A stretch of DNA of 64,000 nucleotides from Clostridium sardiniense (GCF_016907995.1 NZ_JAFBDA010000011.1:1-64000); one strand, 5' to 3'. Shown: positions 9,027 to 17,956, counted from the stretch's first letter. Numbers and translations are program-made. Notes: generated by a model from the letters alone, not told the origin.

Positions 9027-10343
9027 ATGGGAAAACCGATTGTTGCAATGGTAGGAAGACCAAACGTTGGTAAATCTACATTATTTAATAGATTAGCGGG
9101 AAAGAGAATTTCTATAGTTGAAGATACACCGGGGGTTACAAGGGACAGAGTGTATGCTGAAGCTGAATGGCTTAATCATAATTTTACTATGATAGATACA
9201 GGAGGTATAGAACCTGAAAGAGACGATATTATAGTAAAACAAATGAGAAGACAAGCGAATATAGCAATAGAAACAGCAGATGTAATAATCTTTATTGTTG
9301 ATGGTAAAGAAGGATTAACACCAGCTGACCAAGAAGTTGCGTCAATGCTTAGAAAGAGCAAAAAACCGGTTGTTTTAGTAGTTAATAAGGTAGACACACT
9401 AAAAGAAGAAGATAATGCATGGGAGTTCTATAATTTAGGTATAGGAGATCCTATAACAATATCAGGAGCTCAAGGCTTAGGTCTTGGAGATATGCTAGAT
9501 AGGGTAGTTGAACATTTTGATACTTCATATTTAGATGAAGAAGAAGATGAGTTTATAAGAATAGCTATGATTGGTAAGCCTAATGTAGGTAAATCATCAC
9601 TTATTAACAAACTTTTAGGGGAAGATAGAGTTATAGTTTCAAATGTTCCAGGAACAACAAGAGATGCAATTGATTCATACTTAGAAACTGATGAAGGTAA
9701 GTTTATACTTATAGATACTGCTGGAATTAGAAGAAAAAGTAAAGTAAAAGAAGAAATAGAAAGATACAGTGTTATAAGAACTTATACAGCTATTGAAAGA
9801 GCAGATGTTTGCATATTAATGGTAGATGCACAAGAAGGTATAACAGAACAAGATGAAAAGATAATAGGCTATGCTCACGAAATGAGAAAAGCTATTATGG
9901 TAGTAGTTAATAAGTGGGATCTTATAGAAAAAGATGATAAAACACTTGATAAATATAAAAAGGAACTTCAAGGAAAACTTAAATTCTTAAGTTATGCTCC
10001 ATATGTATTTATATCAGCACTTACAGGACAAAGAACACATAGAATTCTTAGTACTGCAAGAATGTGCTACGATAACTACTCAAAGAGAATTTCAACAGGT
10101 GTTTTAAATGATGTAATAAATAGAGCAGTTCTTATGAAAGAACCACCAATTGTTGGATTAAAGAGAATGAAAATTTATTATGCAACACAAGTTGCAGCAA
10201 GACCACCTAAATTTATTTTCTTTGTTAATGACTCAAATGCAACACATTTCTCATATCAAAGATACCTAGAGAACCAATTAAGACAAAGTTTTGATTTTGA
10301 AGGAACAGGTATACAAATAGAGTATAGAGAAAGGAAAATGTAA
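9027..10343 (+). CDS. der: Ribosome biogenesis GTPase Der (EngA)
   Basis: The 438-residue protein has two tandem GTPase domains and a C-terminal KH-like domain, an arrangement unique to Der. The first P-loop is GRPNVGKST (10-18) with DTGG and NKVD; the second is GKPNVGKSS near residue 183 with DTAG and NKWD. The C-terminus carries [10 protein letters not shown], a Der signature. GAGGAGG lies upstream. Der is essential for 50S subunit maturation in model bacteria. It is followed two bases later by gpsA, an order that recurs in Firmicutes. Confidence 0.97.
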   Translation: MGKPIVAMVGRPNVGKSTLFNRLAGKRISIVEDTPGVTRDRVYAEAEWLNHNFTMIDTGGIEPERDDIIVKQMRRQANIAIETADVIIFIVDGKEGLTPADQEVASMLRKSKKPVVLVVNKVDTLKEEDNAWEFYNLGIGDPITISGAQGLGLGDMLDRVVEHFDTSYLDEEEDEFIRIAMIGKPNVGKSSLINKLLGEDRVIVSNVPGTTRDAIDSYLETDEGKFILIDTAGIRRKSKVKEEIERYSVIRTYTAIERADVCILMVDAQEGITEQDEKIIGYAHEMRKAIMVVVNKWDLIEKDDKTLDKYKKELQGKLKFLSYAPYVFISALTGQRTHRILSTARMCYDNYSKRISTGVLNDVINRAVLMKEPPIVGLKRMKIYYATQVAARPPKFIFFVNDSNATHFSYQRYLENQLRQSFDFEGTGIQIEYRERKM

Positions 10344-10345
10344 TT

Positions 10346-11338
10346 ATGAGTAAGGTAGCATTTATTGGAGGAGGAAGCTTTGGTACAGCATTAGCTGTTC
10401 AGCTTGGTCAAAAAGGAAACGAAATAAGTATATTTGACAGAGATATTAATGTATGTAATGACATTAATAATAACAGAAGAAATGATAAATATATTAAAGA
10501 CCTAATCATTCCAGAAAATATTACAGCCTATAATAATTTAGATGAGGCAATAGAAGGAGTTGACTATTTAGTTTTAGCTATTCCTTCTCATGTAATAAGA
10601 GATGTTACTAGATCTTTAAAAGGGAAAATTACAAAAGATGTAGTTATAATATCTATAGCAAAAGGTATTGAACCTACAAGCAACAAAAGACTATCAGAGG
10701 TTATAGAAGAAGAACTTCCTAATCCTGTGGTTATATTATCAGGACCAAGTCATGCTGAAGAGGTGGCAATAGAGATTCCGACTACTTTAGTTGCAACATC
10801 AAACGAAATGAAGTATGCAGAACAAGTTCAAGAATTATTTATGACACCAACACTTAGAATATACACTAACGAGGATATAGTTGGGGTAGAGATAGGTGGA
10901 GCTGTTAAAAATATTATTGCACTAGCGGCAGGTATTGGTGATGGTGTTGGATATGGTGACAATTCAAAGGCAGCATTAATGACAAGAGGAATGAAAGAAA
11001 TTTCAAGAGTAGGGATGGCCTTAGGTGGAAAAGCTGAAACATTCTTTGGACTTACAGGAATGGGAGATTTAATCGTTACTTGTACATCAATGCATTCAAG
11101 AAATAGAAGAGCTGGTATTCTTATAGGAAAAGGTGCTTCTTTGGATGAAGCTTTAGATGAAGTTGGAATGATAGTTGAAGGTGTTAAAGCTTGCAGGGCT
11201 TTCCATGAACTAAATAGAGAAATTGGTGTTAGCATGCCAATTACCGATGCACTATATAGTATACTTTTTGAAGGTAAAGACCCGAGAGAAGCTGTTCAAG
11301 AACTAATGCTTAGAGAAAAGAAAAATGAAACACATTAA
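10346..11338 (+). CDS. gpsA: NAD(P)H-dependent glycerol-3-phosphate dehydrogenase
   Basis: The 330-residue enzyme reduces dihydroxyacetone phosphate to sn-glycerol 3-phosphate, the backbone for phospholipids. The N-terminal Rossmann fold shows [10 protein letters not shown]. Further motifs are [10 protein letters not shown], the catalytic-lysine segment [16 protein letters not shown], and [12 protein letters not shown]. The gene starts two bases after the der stop and is followed by a terminator. Length and motif order are normal for bacterial GpsA. Confidence 0.97.
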   Translation: MSKVAFIGGGSFGTALAVQLGQKGNEISIFDRDINVCNDINNNRRNDKYIKDLIIPENITAYNNLDEAIEGVDYLVLAIPSHVIRDVTRSLKGKITKDVVIISIAKGIEPTSNKRLSEVIEEELPNPVVILSGPSHAEEVAIEIPTTLVATSNEMKYAEQVQELFMTPTLRIYTNEDIVGVEIGGAVKNIIALAAGIGDGVGYGDNSKAALMTRGMKEISRVGMALGGKAETFFGLTGMGDLIVTCTSMHSRNRRAGILIGKGASLDEALDEVGMIVEGVKACRAFHELNREIGVSMPITDALYSILFEGKDPREAVQELMLREKKNETH

Positions 11339-11369
11339 AAAAGCAACCAAATTTGGTTGCTTTTTTTTA
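11339..11369 (+). terminator. Intrinsic terminator after gpsA
   Basis: AAGCAACCAAATTTGGTTGCTT is a near-perfect palindromic hairpin followed directly by eight Ts. Confidence 0.92.
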
Positions 11370-11750
11370 TATTTATTTCATATCTTCTAACCTTAATGTC
11401 ATATAACTATAATATAGAGGTAAATGAGGAGGTTTTTAGTTTAGAAATATAGATTTAAGTTCTATATTATATTAGATTAATGTACATTGCGTAAAAGGTT
11501 TTATAAGGAACTTTATTATATTGATTTTGTATTTTAGGGCAATAAGAAATATGCAGGATTATTATTCATAAATGAAATAGCAGTCCTTACGAAAAATTTT
11601 TAATCTTATTATAGTCTTTCTGTTTACTTATTTTAATTTATATAAATGTTTTACTATATTACTTTGGAAGCTGGAAATATATTTAAAAATTCAATTATAA
11701 ATTAGTATATAATTTCAATATTTAGAATATATATATATTGTTATAAATAG
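11370..11750. other. Long A/T-rich gap before spoIVA, no gene seen
   Basis: About 380 bases hold no convincing open reading frame. Visible items are an SD-like GAGGAGG near 11427 with no start codon behind it, a 7-base inverted repeat (ATATAGA at 11447, TCTATAT at 11461), and a weak sigma-E-like pair: CATATC at 11379 and CATATAAC at 11400, 15 bases apart. spoIVA is sigma-E dependent in Bacillus, so a mother-cell promoter is expected somewhere here, but none matches well. Confidence 0.4.
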
Positions 11751-11765
11751 TTAGGAGGTATTTTC

Positions 11766-13244
11766 TTGGACAACTTTAAAATCTATAAAGATATATCAGA
11801 AAGAACCCAAGGAGACATATATGTAGGAGTTGTTGGTCCTGTAAGAACTGGTAAGTCAACTTTTATAAAGAAATTTATGGATCTTATGGTAATACCAAAG
11901 ATAGATAATGAATTTAAGAAAGAAAGGGCAAAGGATGAATTACCACAAAGTGGATCAGGAAAAATGATACACACAACAGAACCAAAATTTGTTCCAAATG
12001 AAGCAATTGAAATAAACATTGAAGATGAAATAAAATTTAAAGTTAGAATGGTTGATTGTGTAGGTTATATAGTAAAAGAAGCATTAGGATATATAGAGGG
12101 TGATACACCTAAAATGGTAAATACTCCGTGGTATGATTATGAAATTCCATTTGAAGATGCAGCTGAAATAGGAACTAGAAAGGTTATAACAGACCATTCA
12201 ACAATTGGTTTAGTTATAACTACAGATGGAAGCATAACTGGACTTGAAAGACAAGATTATGTTGAAGCAGAAGAAAGAGTAATATCTGAACTGCAATCAA
12301 TAAATAAGCCATTTGTAGTAGTACTTAATAGCTCAAGAGTAAACTCTAAGGAAACAAAAGAAATTAAAAAGGAAATGGAAGAAAAATATAACGTTGAAGT
12401 TCAACCTATGGACATAGCAAATATGAGAGAAGAAGACATTGAAAATTTATTTAAGCATGTACTTAAAGAATTCCCAGTAAAAGAAGTTAACATTGATATG
12501 CCAGAGTGGCTTGAGAGACTAGAAGCAGAGCATTGGCTTAAAAAGGATTTCTTTAACATAATAAGAGGGATGAGCAAAAACATATCAAAAATAAGAGATA
12601 TAAAAATTTCTCTAGATAAATTAGATGGAGAGGAGTTTTTAGGAGAGGCTTTTATAAAAGAAATAGATCTTGGGATAGGGACAGCTAGGGTTATAATGAA
12701 ACCTAAAGATGGAATATTCTATAAAGTTTTAAGTGAAATTTGTGAATTAGATGTTACTTCAGAAAATGATCTTATGTCAATAATAAAGGAATTAAATTTT
12801 GCGAAAAAAGAATATGATAAAGTTAAAGATGCTTTAAATGATGTAAATGAAACAGGGTATGGGCTAGTGGCACCACAGCTTAAAGAAATGAAATTTGAAG
12901 AACCTGAAATTGTTAAACATGGATCTCAATATGGAGTTAAGCTAAAGGCAAGTGCACCATCACTTCATTTTATAAAAGCTAATATACAAACTGAAATAAG
13001 CCCTATCATGGGGTCTGAAAAAGAATCAGAGGAGTTAGTTAAGTCATTACTTGAACAATTTGAAAATGACCCAGCAACTTTATGGCAAAGTAATATGTTA
13101 GGTAAATCACTTGAAGTTCTTGTTAAGGAAGGTCTTCAAAATAAATTATATAAAATGCCAGAAGATGTTCAGATAAAAATTCAAAAAACATTACAAAAAA
13201 TAATAAATGAAGGTAATGGAGGATTAATCTGTATAATCCTATAG
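11766..13244 (+). CDS. spoIVA: Stage IV sporulation protein A, spore-coat morphogenetic ATPase
   Basis: The 492-residue SpoIVA has an N-terminal TRAFAC-like ATPase domain with Walker A GPVRTGKS (residues 24-31) and the conserved NDELPQSGSGK-like region and DCVGYIV further on. It has a long middle region and the conserved hydrophobic C-terminus (NEGNGGLICIIL) needed for membrane targeting. In Bacillus SpoIVA polymerises with ATP hydrolysis around the forespore and is anchored by SpoVM, whose gene lies at 32099 here. The start is TTG, seven bases behind TTAGGAGG. The gene is monocistronic, flanked by a terminator on each side. Confidence 0.97.
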   Translation: MDNFKIYKDISERTQGDIYVGVVGPVRTGKSTFIKKFMDLMVIPKIDNEFKKERAKDELPQSGSGKMIHTTEPKFVPNEAIEINIEDEIKFKVRMVDCVGYIVKEALGYIEGDTPKMVNTPWYDYEIPFEDAAEIGTRKVITDHSTIGLVITTDGSITGLERQDYVEAEERVISELQSINKPFVVVLNSSRVNSKETKEIKKEMEEKYNVEVQPMDIANMREEDIENLFKHVLKEFPVKEVNIDMPEWLERLEAEHWLKKDFFNIIRGMSKNISKIRDIKISLDKLDGEEFLGEAFIKEIDLGIGTARVIMKPKDGIFYKVLSEICELDVTSENDLMSIIKELNFAKKEYDKVKDALNDVNETGYGLVAPQLKEMKFEEPEIVKHGSQYGVKLKASAPSLHFIKANIQTEISPIMGSEKESEELVKSLLEQFENDPATLWQSNMLGKSLEVLVKEGLQNKLYKMPEDVQIKIQKTLQKIINEGNGGLICIIL

Positions 13245-13249
13245 AAATA

Positions 13250-13292
13250 AAAAAGGTTAGTATCTTGTTTAACATTATACTAGCCTTTTTAA
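13250..13292 (+). terminator. Intrinsic terminator after spoIVA
   Basis: AAAAAGGTTAGTAT pairs with ATACTAGCCTTTTT (one G-U pair), ending in a T run shortly after the stop codon. Confidence 0.85.
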
Positions 13293-13391
13293 GATTATGT
13301 TATCATATCCATCAAATTGTGAATAATATATAATAGATAATATAAAATATATATTTTTAAAGTATTACGCGAAAAGGCATGGTGAGGTATT

Positions 13392-13787
13392 ATGATTAAT
13401 AAATACAAGGCTTATAAAAAAGTTGGGGCAATAGATAAGGCAATCGCAGAGAAAGTAGGGTTTGATTTTTATGGAAATGTCTATGCTTCACCAGGGGTAT
13501 TAAAGCATATAAGAAAAAAGCACAGCAAGCAGCTTACTAGAAATATAAAAGATAATTTAACAATAATTATTGAAAGAATTATTGAGAATCCAGATTTTGT
13601 AGGAATGAATAAAAGGAATGCAGAATTAGGTGCATTAGAATTAGTAAAAAAAGTTGATGCATATATAATGCTAGTACTTGAAGTTGATTTAAAAGAAAAA
13701 TATATTTATGTTTCAAGTATGTATCCAGTAACAAAAAGTAAGATGAGAAATAAGATATATAGTGGCACTTTGAAAGAGGCTGTATAA
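13392..13787 (+). CDS. Small protein with PBECR-like (Barnase/EndoU/colicin/RelE) nuclease fold, probable
   Basis: The 131-residue protein resembles the phage-associated PBECR nuclease-fold families. It has a short N-terminal lead, then VYASPGVLKHIRKKH with His39 and His44, a central NPDFVG segment, and a C-terminal strand pair (YIMLVLEVDL, YIYVSSMYPV) followed by TKSKMRNKI. These families are usually found in phage or polymorphic-toxin proteins; here the domain stands alone between spoIVA and asparaginase, with no visible immunity or antitoxin gene. GGTGAGG precedes the ATG. Family assignment is by recalled pattern; nuclease activity is unproven. Confidence 0.6.
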   Translation: MINKYKAYKKVGAIDKAIAEKVGFDFYGNVYASPGVLKHIRKKHSKQLTRNIKDNLTIIIERIIENPDFVGMNKRNAELGALELVKKVDAYIMLVLEVDLKEKYIYVSSMYPVTKSKMRNKIYSGTLKEAV

Positions 13788-13805
13788 TAAAAAAGTATTA
13801 TTTGC

Positions 13806-13835
13806 TTGAAAAATGTTTCATTAAGTATGTATAAT
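13806..13835 (+). promoter_or_regulatory. Sigma-A promoter of the asparaginase transcript
   Basis: TTGAAA at 13806-13811 and TATAAT at 13830-13835 are 18 bases apart. Transcription would start near 13842, giving a leader of about 160 bases before the asparaginase ATG. Confidence 0.6.
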
Positions 13836-13854
13836 AAAAATATATAAAAGTTTT

Positions 13855-13980
13855 TGAGGTGAGAAAAGGCTCCTCACGCGCTAATATAATTTAGTAAACA
13901 GAGATGTAGGATACGCCGCCCTACCAAAAATTATTTAAAGACTTAGAGACTTTTGGTAAACACCAAGAGTTCTTTTTATT
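13855..13980 (+). ncRNA. Unassigned structured leader RNA with intrinsic terminator before L-asparaginase (riboswitch-like)
   Basis: A compact G/C-rich segment in an A/T-rich gap can fold into three stems: GTGAG(13859)/CTCAC(13873), CTAA(13881)/TTAG(13891), and GTAGG(13906)/CCTAC(13920). A terminator hairpin follows, ACTTTTGGT-AAAC-ACCAAGAGT (13949-13970), with a T tract ending near 13980. ACCAAAA (13923-13929), overlapping the third stem, can instead pair with TTTTGGT (13951-13957) of the terminator. That is a mutually exclusive switch layout. I do not recognise the conserved core of any riboswitch or T-box class I know. The ligand, if any, is unknown. Confidence 0.6.
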
Positions 13981-14004
13981 ACAAAGGAAAACAGGAGGAT
14001 GACT

Positions 14005-14997
14005 ATGAAAAAAATTGCGGTTGTTTTTAATGGTGGAACAATATCAATGAAAGTTGATGATAGAATAAAGGCTGCTGTGCCAAGCTTAAGTGGAGAAGAG
14101 ATAATGGCAATGGTGACAGGGATAGAAGATTATGCTGAAGTTGTAAATTATAATTTCTCATCTCTTCCATCACCACACGTTACACCTGAACTTATGCTTA
14201 AATTATCAAAATTTGTTCAAGAGCTAGCAGATAGAGAGGATATTGCAGGAATTGTTATAACACATGGTACAGATACTTTAGAAGAGACAGCATACTTTTT
14301 AGATTTAACAGTTAAGACTAAAAAACCAATAGTTGTAACTGGTGCTATGAGAAGTTCTTCAGAACTTGGATATGATGGGCCTTTTAATTTAGCTGCATCA
14401 ATTTGTACAGCTATAGCTGAAGAGTCAAGAGGGAGAGGTGTGATAGTTTGTTTTAATGGAGAATTGAATGATGCAAGAGAAGTTACTAAAGCAAATTCAA
14501 TGGCATTAAATGCTTTTAGAACTCCAAACTTTGGACCTGTTGGAATAGTTGACAATAATAAAGTTATATTCTATAGAAAAGGTAAAAAAGGAGAAAAGTT
14601 ATCACCAAATAATATGGACAAAGATGTTGCACTTATAAAGTGTGTTGCTGGAATGGACTCATCTTACATAGAATTTGCTTTAGAAAAAGGATTTAAGGGT
14701 ATTGTAATTGAAGGAATGGGAAGAGGAAATGTTCCTCCAACAATGGTTGATGGAATAAAAAAAGCAATATCAATGAATATTCCAGTAATTCTTGTATCTA
14801 GATGCTTTGAAGGAAGAGTCTTTGAAAGCTATGGATATGAAGGAGGCGGAAAACATTTAATGGACCTTGGAGTTATATTTGGTGATACAATGCCAGGTCA
14901 AAAAGCGAGAATACAGCTTTTGGCAGCTATAAATTCAGGTAAGAAATTAGATGAAATTAAAAAATTATTTGAAGAAGGATTGTATGAACATAATTAG
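14005..14997 (+). CDS. ansA: L-asparaginase, type I
   Basis: The 330-residue enzyme hydrolyses L-asparagine to aspartate and ammonia. The two catalytic triplets are visible: NGGTIS with Thr12 near the N-terminus, and THGTDTLEETA with Thr89-Asp90. The conserved TGAMRSSSE follows. No signal peptide is present, so it acts in the cytoplasm as type I enzymes do. AGGAGG lies six bases before the ATG at 14005; an ATG at 13999 overlaps the ribosome site and is unlikely. Expression is probably governed by the structured leader and terminator directly upstream. Confidence 0.95.
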   Translation: MKKIAVVFNGGTISMKVDDRIKAAVPSLSGEEIMAMVTGIEDYAEVVNYNFSSLPSPHVTPELMLKLSKFVQELADREDIAGIVITHGTDTLEETAYFLDLTVKTKKPIVVTGAMRSSSELGYDGPFNLAASICTAIAEESRGRGVIVCFNGELNDAREVTKANSMALNAFRTPNFGPVGIVDNNKVIFYRKGKKGEKLSPNNMDKDVALIKCVAGMDSSYIEFALEKGFKGIVIEGMGRGNVPPTMVDGIKKAISMNIPVILVSRCFEGRVFESYGYEGGGKHLMDLGVIFGDTMPGQKARIQLLAAINSGKKLDEIKKLFEEGLYEHN

Positions 14998-15066
14998 ATA
15001 AATGAATGAATTTTATTCATAAATTTAAAAATATTCGCATATAACAATATATTTTAATGAAATGTA

Positions 15067-15095
15067 TTGACAATATTCGTAATAATTAATAGAAT
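15067..15095 (+). promoter_or_regulatory. Sigma-A promoter of the riboswitch-purine permease transcript
   Basis: A consensus TTGACA (15067-15072) and TAGAAT (15090-15095) are separated by exactly 17 bases, placing the transcript start a few bases before the riboswitch aptamer. Confidence 0.75.
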
Positions 15096-15107
15096 AGTAT
15101 TGTAAAA

Positions 15108-15255
15108 AAACTCATATAATAGTGGAATATGGGCCGCTAGTTTCTACGAGATACCGTAATATCTTACTATGGGAAGACTATTCTTAAGAAAAAATTAAAG
15201 AAGGTCATTATGAGTTATTTTATAGAAAATAGGTCATAATGACCTTCTTGGTTTT
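15108..15255 (+). promoter_or_regulatory. Purine riboswitch, guanine class, with terminator
   Basis: The aptamer (about 15108-15174) has the purine-riboswitch core: CTCATATAAT opening P1 and J1/2, AATATGG in loop 2, AGTTTCTAC in J2/3, CCGTAA in loop 3, and TACTATGGG closing P1. The discriminating pyrimidine in J3/1 is C, which pairs with guanine or hypoxanthine rather than adenine. Downstream, AAGAAGGTCATTATGA (15198-15213) pairs perfectly with TCATAATGACCTTCTT (15234-15249) to form a terminator-like stem. TATGAG (15209-15214) in that stem could alternatively pair with CTCATA of P1. It controls the purine permease gene. Confidence 0.92.
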
Positions 15256-15268
15256 GTGGGGGGAAAAA

Positions 15269-16633
15269 ATGAATAAAGAAAAAAGGGTTTTCGAAATATT
15301 AGAAAACAAGAATGTTGATTTTAAGAAAGAGATTGTAGCTGGGATAACAACATTCTTAACAATGGCGTACATAATAGCTGTTAATCCAAGCATACTAAGT
15401 GCAACAGGAATGGATCAAGGTGCATTAGTTACTGCAACTTGTCTAGCAGCAGCTATAGCAACAATACTTATGGGAGTATTTGCAAATCTACCATTTGCAT
15501 TAGCATCAGGTATGGGACTTAATGCTTATTTTGCTTTTTCCGTTGTAATTGGAAAAGGTATATCATGGGAGATAGCACTTACGGCAGTTTTTGTTGAAGG
15601 TATCATATTTATTCTTATGTCACTATTTAAAGTTCGTCAAGCAGTTGTAAAAGCAATACCTATGAATATGAAATATGCAGTTACAGCTGGGATTGGATTG
15701 TTTATTGCTTTTATAGGTCTTACTGGAAGTAAGATAGTTGTTGATAATCCAGATACATTTTTAGCACTAGGACATTTTACTACACCAACAGTTATAATAG
15801 CATTGATTGGAGTAGTGGTTATTGCTGTATTAGATAAAAAAGGAGTTAAAGCATCTATACTTTTTGGAATATTAGTATCAACATTACTTGCATGGGGATA
15901 TGCAATGTTTAATCCAGAATATGCAGCAAGTCTTGGTATATATTTACCTAATGGAATTATTAAATTTGAAAGTATAGTTCCTATAGCAGGAAAACTTGAT
16001 TTTGGTTATATGTTAAATCCAAATACTATATGGACTTTTATAACAGTAGTTTGTACATTCTTATTTGTTGATTTCTTTGATACTATTGGAACATTAGTTG
16101 GAGTTACATCAAGGGCTGGAATGCTTGATAAAGATGGTAATATTCCAAATGTAGGTAAAGCTTTAATGGTGGATGCGATAGGAACAACAGCAGGAGCGTG
16201 TCTTGGTGTTTCTACAGTAACAACTTTTGTAGAGAGTTCAACAGGAGTAGCAGCAGGAGGAAGAACAGGGTGGACATCAGTAACAACTGGGTTATTATTC
16301 TTAGTTGCGATGTTTTTCTCACCAATTTTTGTAGCAATCCCTGCATGTGCAACAGCACCAGCTTTAATATATGTTGGTTATTTAATGCTTGGAGCTGTTA
16401 AAAATATTGATTTTAATGAAATAACAGAAGGATTCCCTGCATTTATAACAATTGCAGCTATGCCACTTACTTATAGTATAGGAGATGGACTAACGCTAGG
16501 AGTTCTAGCTTATGTTTTCATTAATGTTTTATATAATACATTCTTTATAAAGAAGAGAGAAGAAAAGAAAAAAATATCTATAGTTATGATTGTACTTGCA
16601 ATAGTATTCTTATTTAAATTATTTTTATTATAA
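15269..16633 (+). CDS. pbuG: NCS2-family guanine/hypoxanthine permease (PbuG/AzgA type)
   Basis: The polytopic membrane transporter of about 454 residues has roughly a dozen hydrophobic segments. AzgA/PbuG-group motifs include FLTMAYIIAVNP near the N-terminus, ASGMGLNAYFAF, FVDFFDTIGTLVGV in the middle, and GVSTVTTFVESSTGVAAGGRTG. I use the ATG at 15269 because a run of Gs (15257-15263) sits six bases upstream; an earlier ATG at 15239 lies inside the terminator stem of the riboswitch. A guanine-class riboswitch in the leader supports guanine or hypoxanthine as the cargo. A terminator follows. Confidence 0.93.
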   Translation: MNKEKRVFEILENKNVDFKKEIVAGITTFLTMAYIIAVNPSILSATGMDQGALVTATCLAAAIATILMGVFANLPFALASGMGLNAYFAFSVVIGKGISWEIALTAVFVEGIIFILMSLFKVRQAVVKAIPMNMKYAVTAGIGLFIAFIGLTGSKIVVDNPDTFLALGHFTTPTVIIALIGVVVIAVLDKKGVKASILFGILVSTLLAWGYAMFNPEYAASLGIYLPNGIIKFESIVPIAGKLDFGYMLNPNTIWTFITVVCTFLFVDFFDTIGTLVGVTSRAGMLDKDGNIPNVGKALMVDAIGTTAGACLGVSTVTTFVESSTGVAAGGRTGWTSVTTGLLFLVAMFFSPIFVAIPACATAPALIYVGYLMLGAVKNIDFNEITEGFPAFITIAAMPLTYSIGDGLTLGVLAYVFINVLYNTFFIKKREEKKKISIVMIVLAIVFLFKLFLL

Positions 16634-16642
16634 AATAAATGA

Positions 16643-16672
16643 AGGACTAGCTTTTTGAGCTAGTCTTTTTTT
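16643..16672 (+). terminator. Intrinsic terminator after the purine permease
   Basis: GGACTAGCT and AGCTAGTC flank a short loop and are followed by seven Ts. Confidence 0.92.
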
Positions 16673-16694
16673 ATGGGAAAGATAAATAAAACTT

Positions 16695-16718
16695 AAATGT
16701 AAACATTTTGTTAACAAA
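16695..16718. promoter_or_regulatory. Two adjacent palindromes just upstream of the yicC promoter
   Basis: AAATGT-AA-ACATTT (16695-16708) runs directly into the perfect palindrome TTTGTTAACAAA (16707-16718), which ends three bases before the -35 hexamer. This is a plausible operator, but the regulator is unknown. Confidence 0.4.
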
Positions 16719-16721
16719 CTA

Positions 16722-16750
16722 TTGACTTTAATGTTGTACTAAAATAATAT
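16722..16750 (+). promoter_or_regulatory. Sigma-A promoter of the yicC-remA-gmk operon
   Basis: TTGACT (16722-16727) and TAATAT (16745-16750) are spaced by 17 bases, about 40 bases before the yicC start. Confidence 0.7.
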
Positions 16751-16790
16751 GTATTTATGAATTTAAGTTTTATGTAGAGGAGGGGAAATA

Positions 16791-17672
16791 ATGGTAAAAA
16801 GTATGACTAGCTTTGGAAGAGCTAGTAGTGAAGAAGGTAAAGAAAGACTTTTTTCTATTGAAATGAAAAGTGTAAATCATAGATATTTAGATATGAATAT
16901 AAGAATGCCAAAGTCAATTTTTCCTTTAGAAGAAAGACTTCGTAAATTAATAAGCTCAAAATTAAATAGAGGAAAAGTTGATGTTTATATAAATCTCAAG
17001 AACTTTTCTAAAGGCGAAAGTATTGCAGAAGTTAATGAAACGTTAGCTAGAAGTTATTTTGAATGCTTAGCTAGAATTTCAGAAGAATTAAATATTCCAA
17101 ATGATGCAACAGCAACTAAGATAGCAAGATTTCCAGATGTAATTTCAGTTACAGAAAAAGAAGAAAATATTGAAGAAATATTTGAAGAAATAAAAGTTTT
17201 AATGGAAGCTTCTCTTGAAAATATGGTTGAAATGAGGGAGAGAGAAGGAGAAAAACTTAAAGAAGATATATTAGAAAAGCTTAATGTAATAGAGAACCTT
17301 GTACTTGATATAGAGAAAATTGCAGATTTAATTCCAATGCAGTATAAAGCAAAGTTAGAAGATAGAATAAAAGATCTAACTACAGGGATTGAAATAGATG
17401 AAAATAGAGTTGCAGTTGAAATTGCTATTTTCGCAGATAAGGCTACTGTAGATGAAGAAATTATAAGACTTAGAAGTCATATATCTCAAATGAGAAGTAC
17501 TCTTGATATATGTGAGCCGATAGGTAGAAAGCTTGATTTTATTGTTCAAGAAATGAATAGAGAAGCAAACACTATAGCTTCTAAATCAAATGACATGAAA
17601 ATGACAAATATAGTCATTGACATAAAAAATCTAATTGAAAAGATTAGAGAACAAGTTCAAAACATAGAATAA
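16791..17672 (+). CDS. yicC: YicC/YloC-family endoribonuclease
   Basis: The 293-residue protein begins with the family signature [10 protein letters not shown] and [17 protein letters not shown]. It ends with the paired signature [21 protein letters not shown] and [10 protein letters not shown]. YicC proteins are hexameric, metal-dependent endoribonucleases implicated in RNA decay in E. coli and Bacillus (YloC). GAGGAGGGG precedes the ATG. It opens a run in the Bacillus order yloC-remA-gmk-rpoZ-coaBC. Assignment to the family is secure; its RNA targets are unknown. Confidence 0.92.
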   Translation: MVKSMTSFGRASSEEGKERLFSIEMKSVNHRYLDMNIRMPKSIFPLEERLRKLISSKLNRGKVDVYINLKNFSKGESIAEVNETLARSYFECLARISEELNIPNDATATKIARFPDVISVTEKEENIEEIFEEIKVLMEASLENMVEMREREGEKLKEDILEKLNVIENLVLDIEKIADLIPMQYKAKLEDRIKDLTTGIEIDENRVAVEIAIFADKATVDEEIIRLRSHISQMRSTLDICEPIGRKLDFIVQEMNREANTIASKSNDMKMTNIVIDIKNLIEKIREQVQNIE

Positions 17673-17686
17673 TAAGGAGGATACAC

Positions 17687-17956
17687 ATGGGTATTAAATT
17701 AATCAATATTGGCTTTGGAAATATTGTGTCAGCTAATAGACTAGTTGCTATTGTAAGTCCTGAGTCTGCACCAATTAAGAGAATAATCCAGGAAGCTAGA
17801 GATAGAGGAATGCTTATCGATGCAACTTATGGAAGAAGAACAAGAGCAGTTATTATAACTGATAGTGACCATGTAATTTTATCAGCAGTTCAACCAGAAA
17901 CAGTAGCTCATAGATTATCAAATAAAGATGATCATGAAGATGAGGTAGATGAATAA
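17687..17956 (+). CDS. remA: Extracellular-matrix regulator RemA (DUF370)
   Basis: The 89-residue protein has the DUF370/RemA pattern: [14 protein letters not shown] near the N-terminus, [13 protein letters not shown] in the middle, and [15 protein letters not shown] with the conserved arginines. In Bacillus subtilis RemA is a DNA-binding protein that activates biofilm matrix and osmoprotection operons; the Clostridium role is not established. AAGGAGG precedes the start. Its stop overlaps the gmk start by one base, so the two are translationally linked. Confidence 0.93.
   Translation: MGIKLINIGFGNIVSANRLVAIVSPESAPIKRIIQEARDRGMLIDATYGRRTRAVIITDSDHVILSAVQPETVAHRLSNKDDHEDEVDE

Noticed and set aside
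11379-11407. Sigma-E promoter for spoIVA
   Set aside because: CATATC and CATATAAC are correctly spaced, but both deviate from consensus and would give a leader of about 350 bases. Left as a weak possibility only.
11427-11440. SD-like GAGGAGG in the gap before spoIVA as sign of a small gene
   Set aside because: No ATG, GTG or TTG follows at a usable distance, and the frames close within a few codons.
15002-15024. ATGAAT/ATTCAT hairpin after ansA as a terminator
   Set aside because: The stem is short and all A/T, and only three Ts follow. It may stop transcription weakly but cannot be supported.
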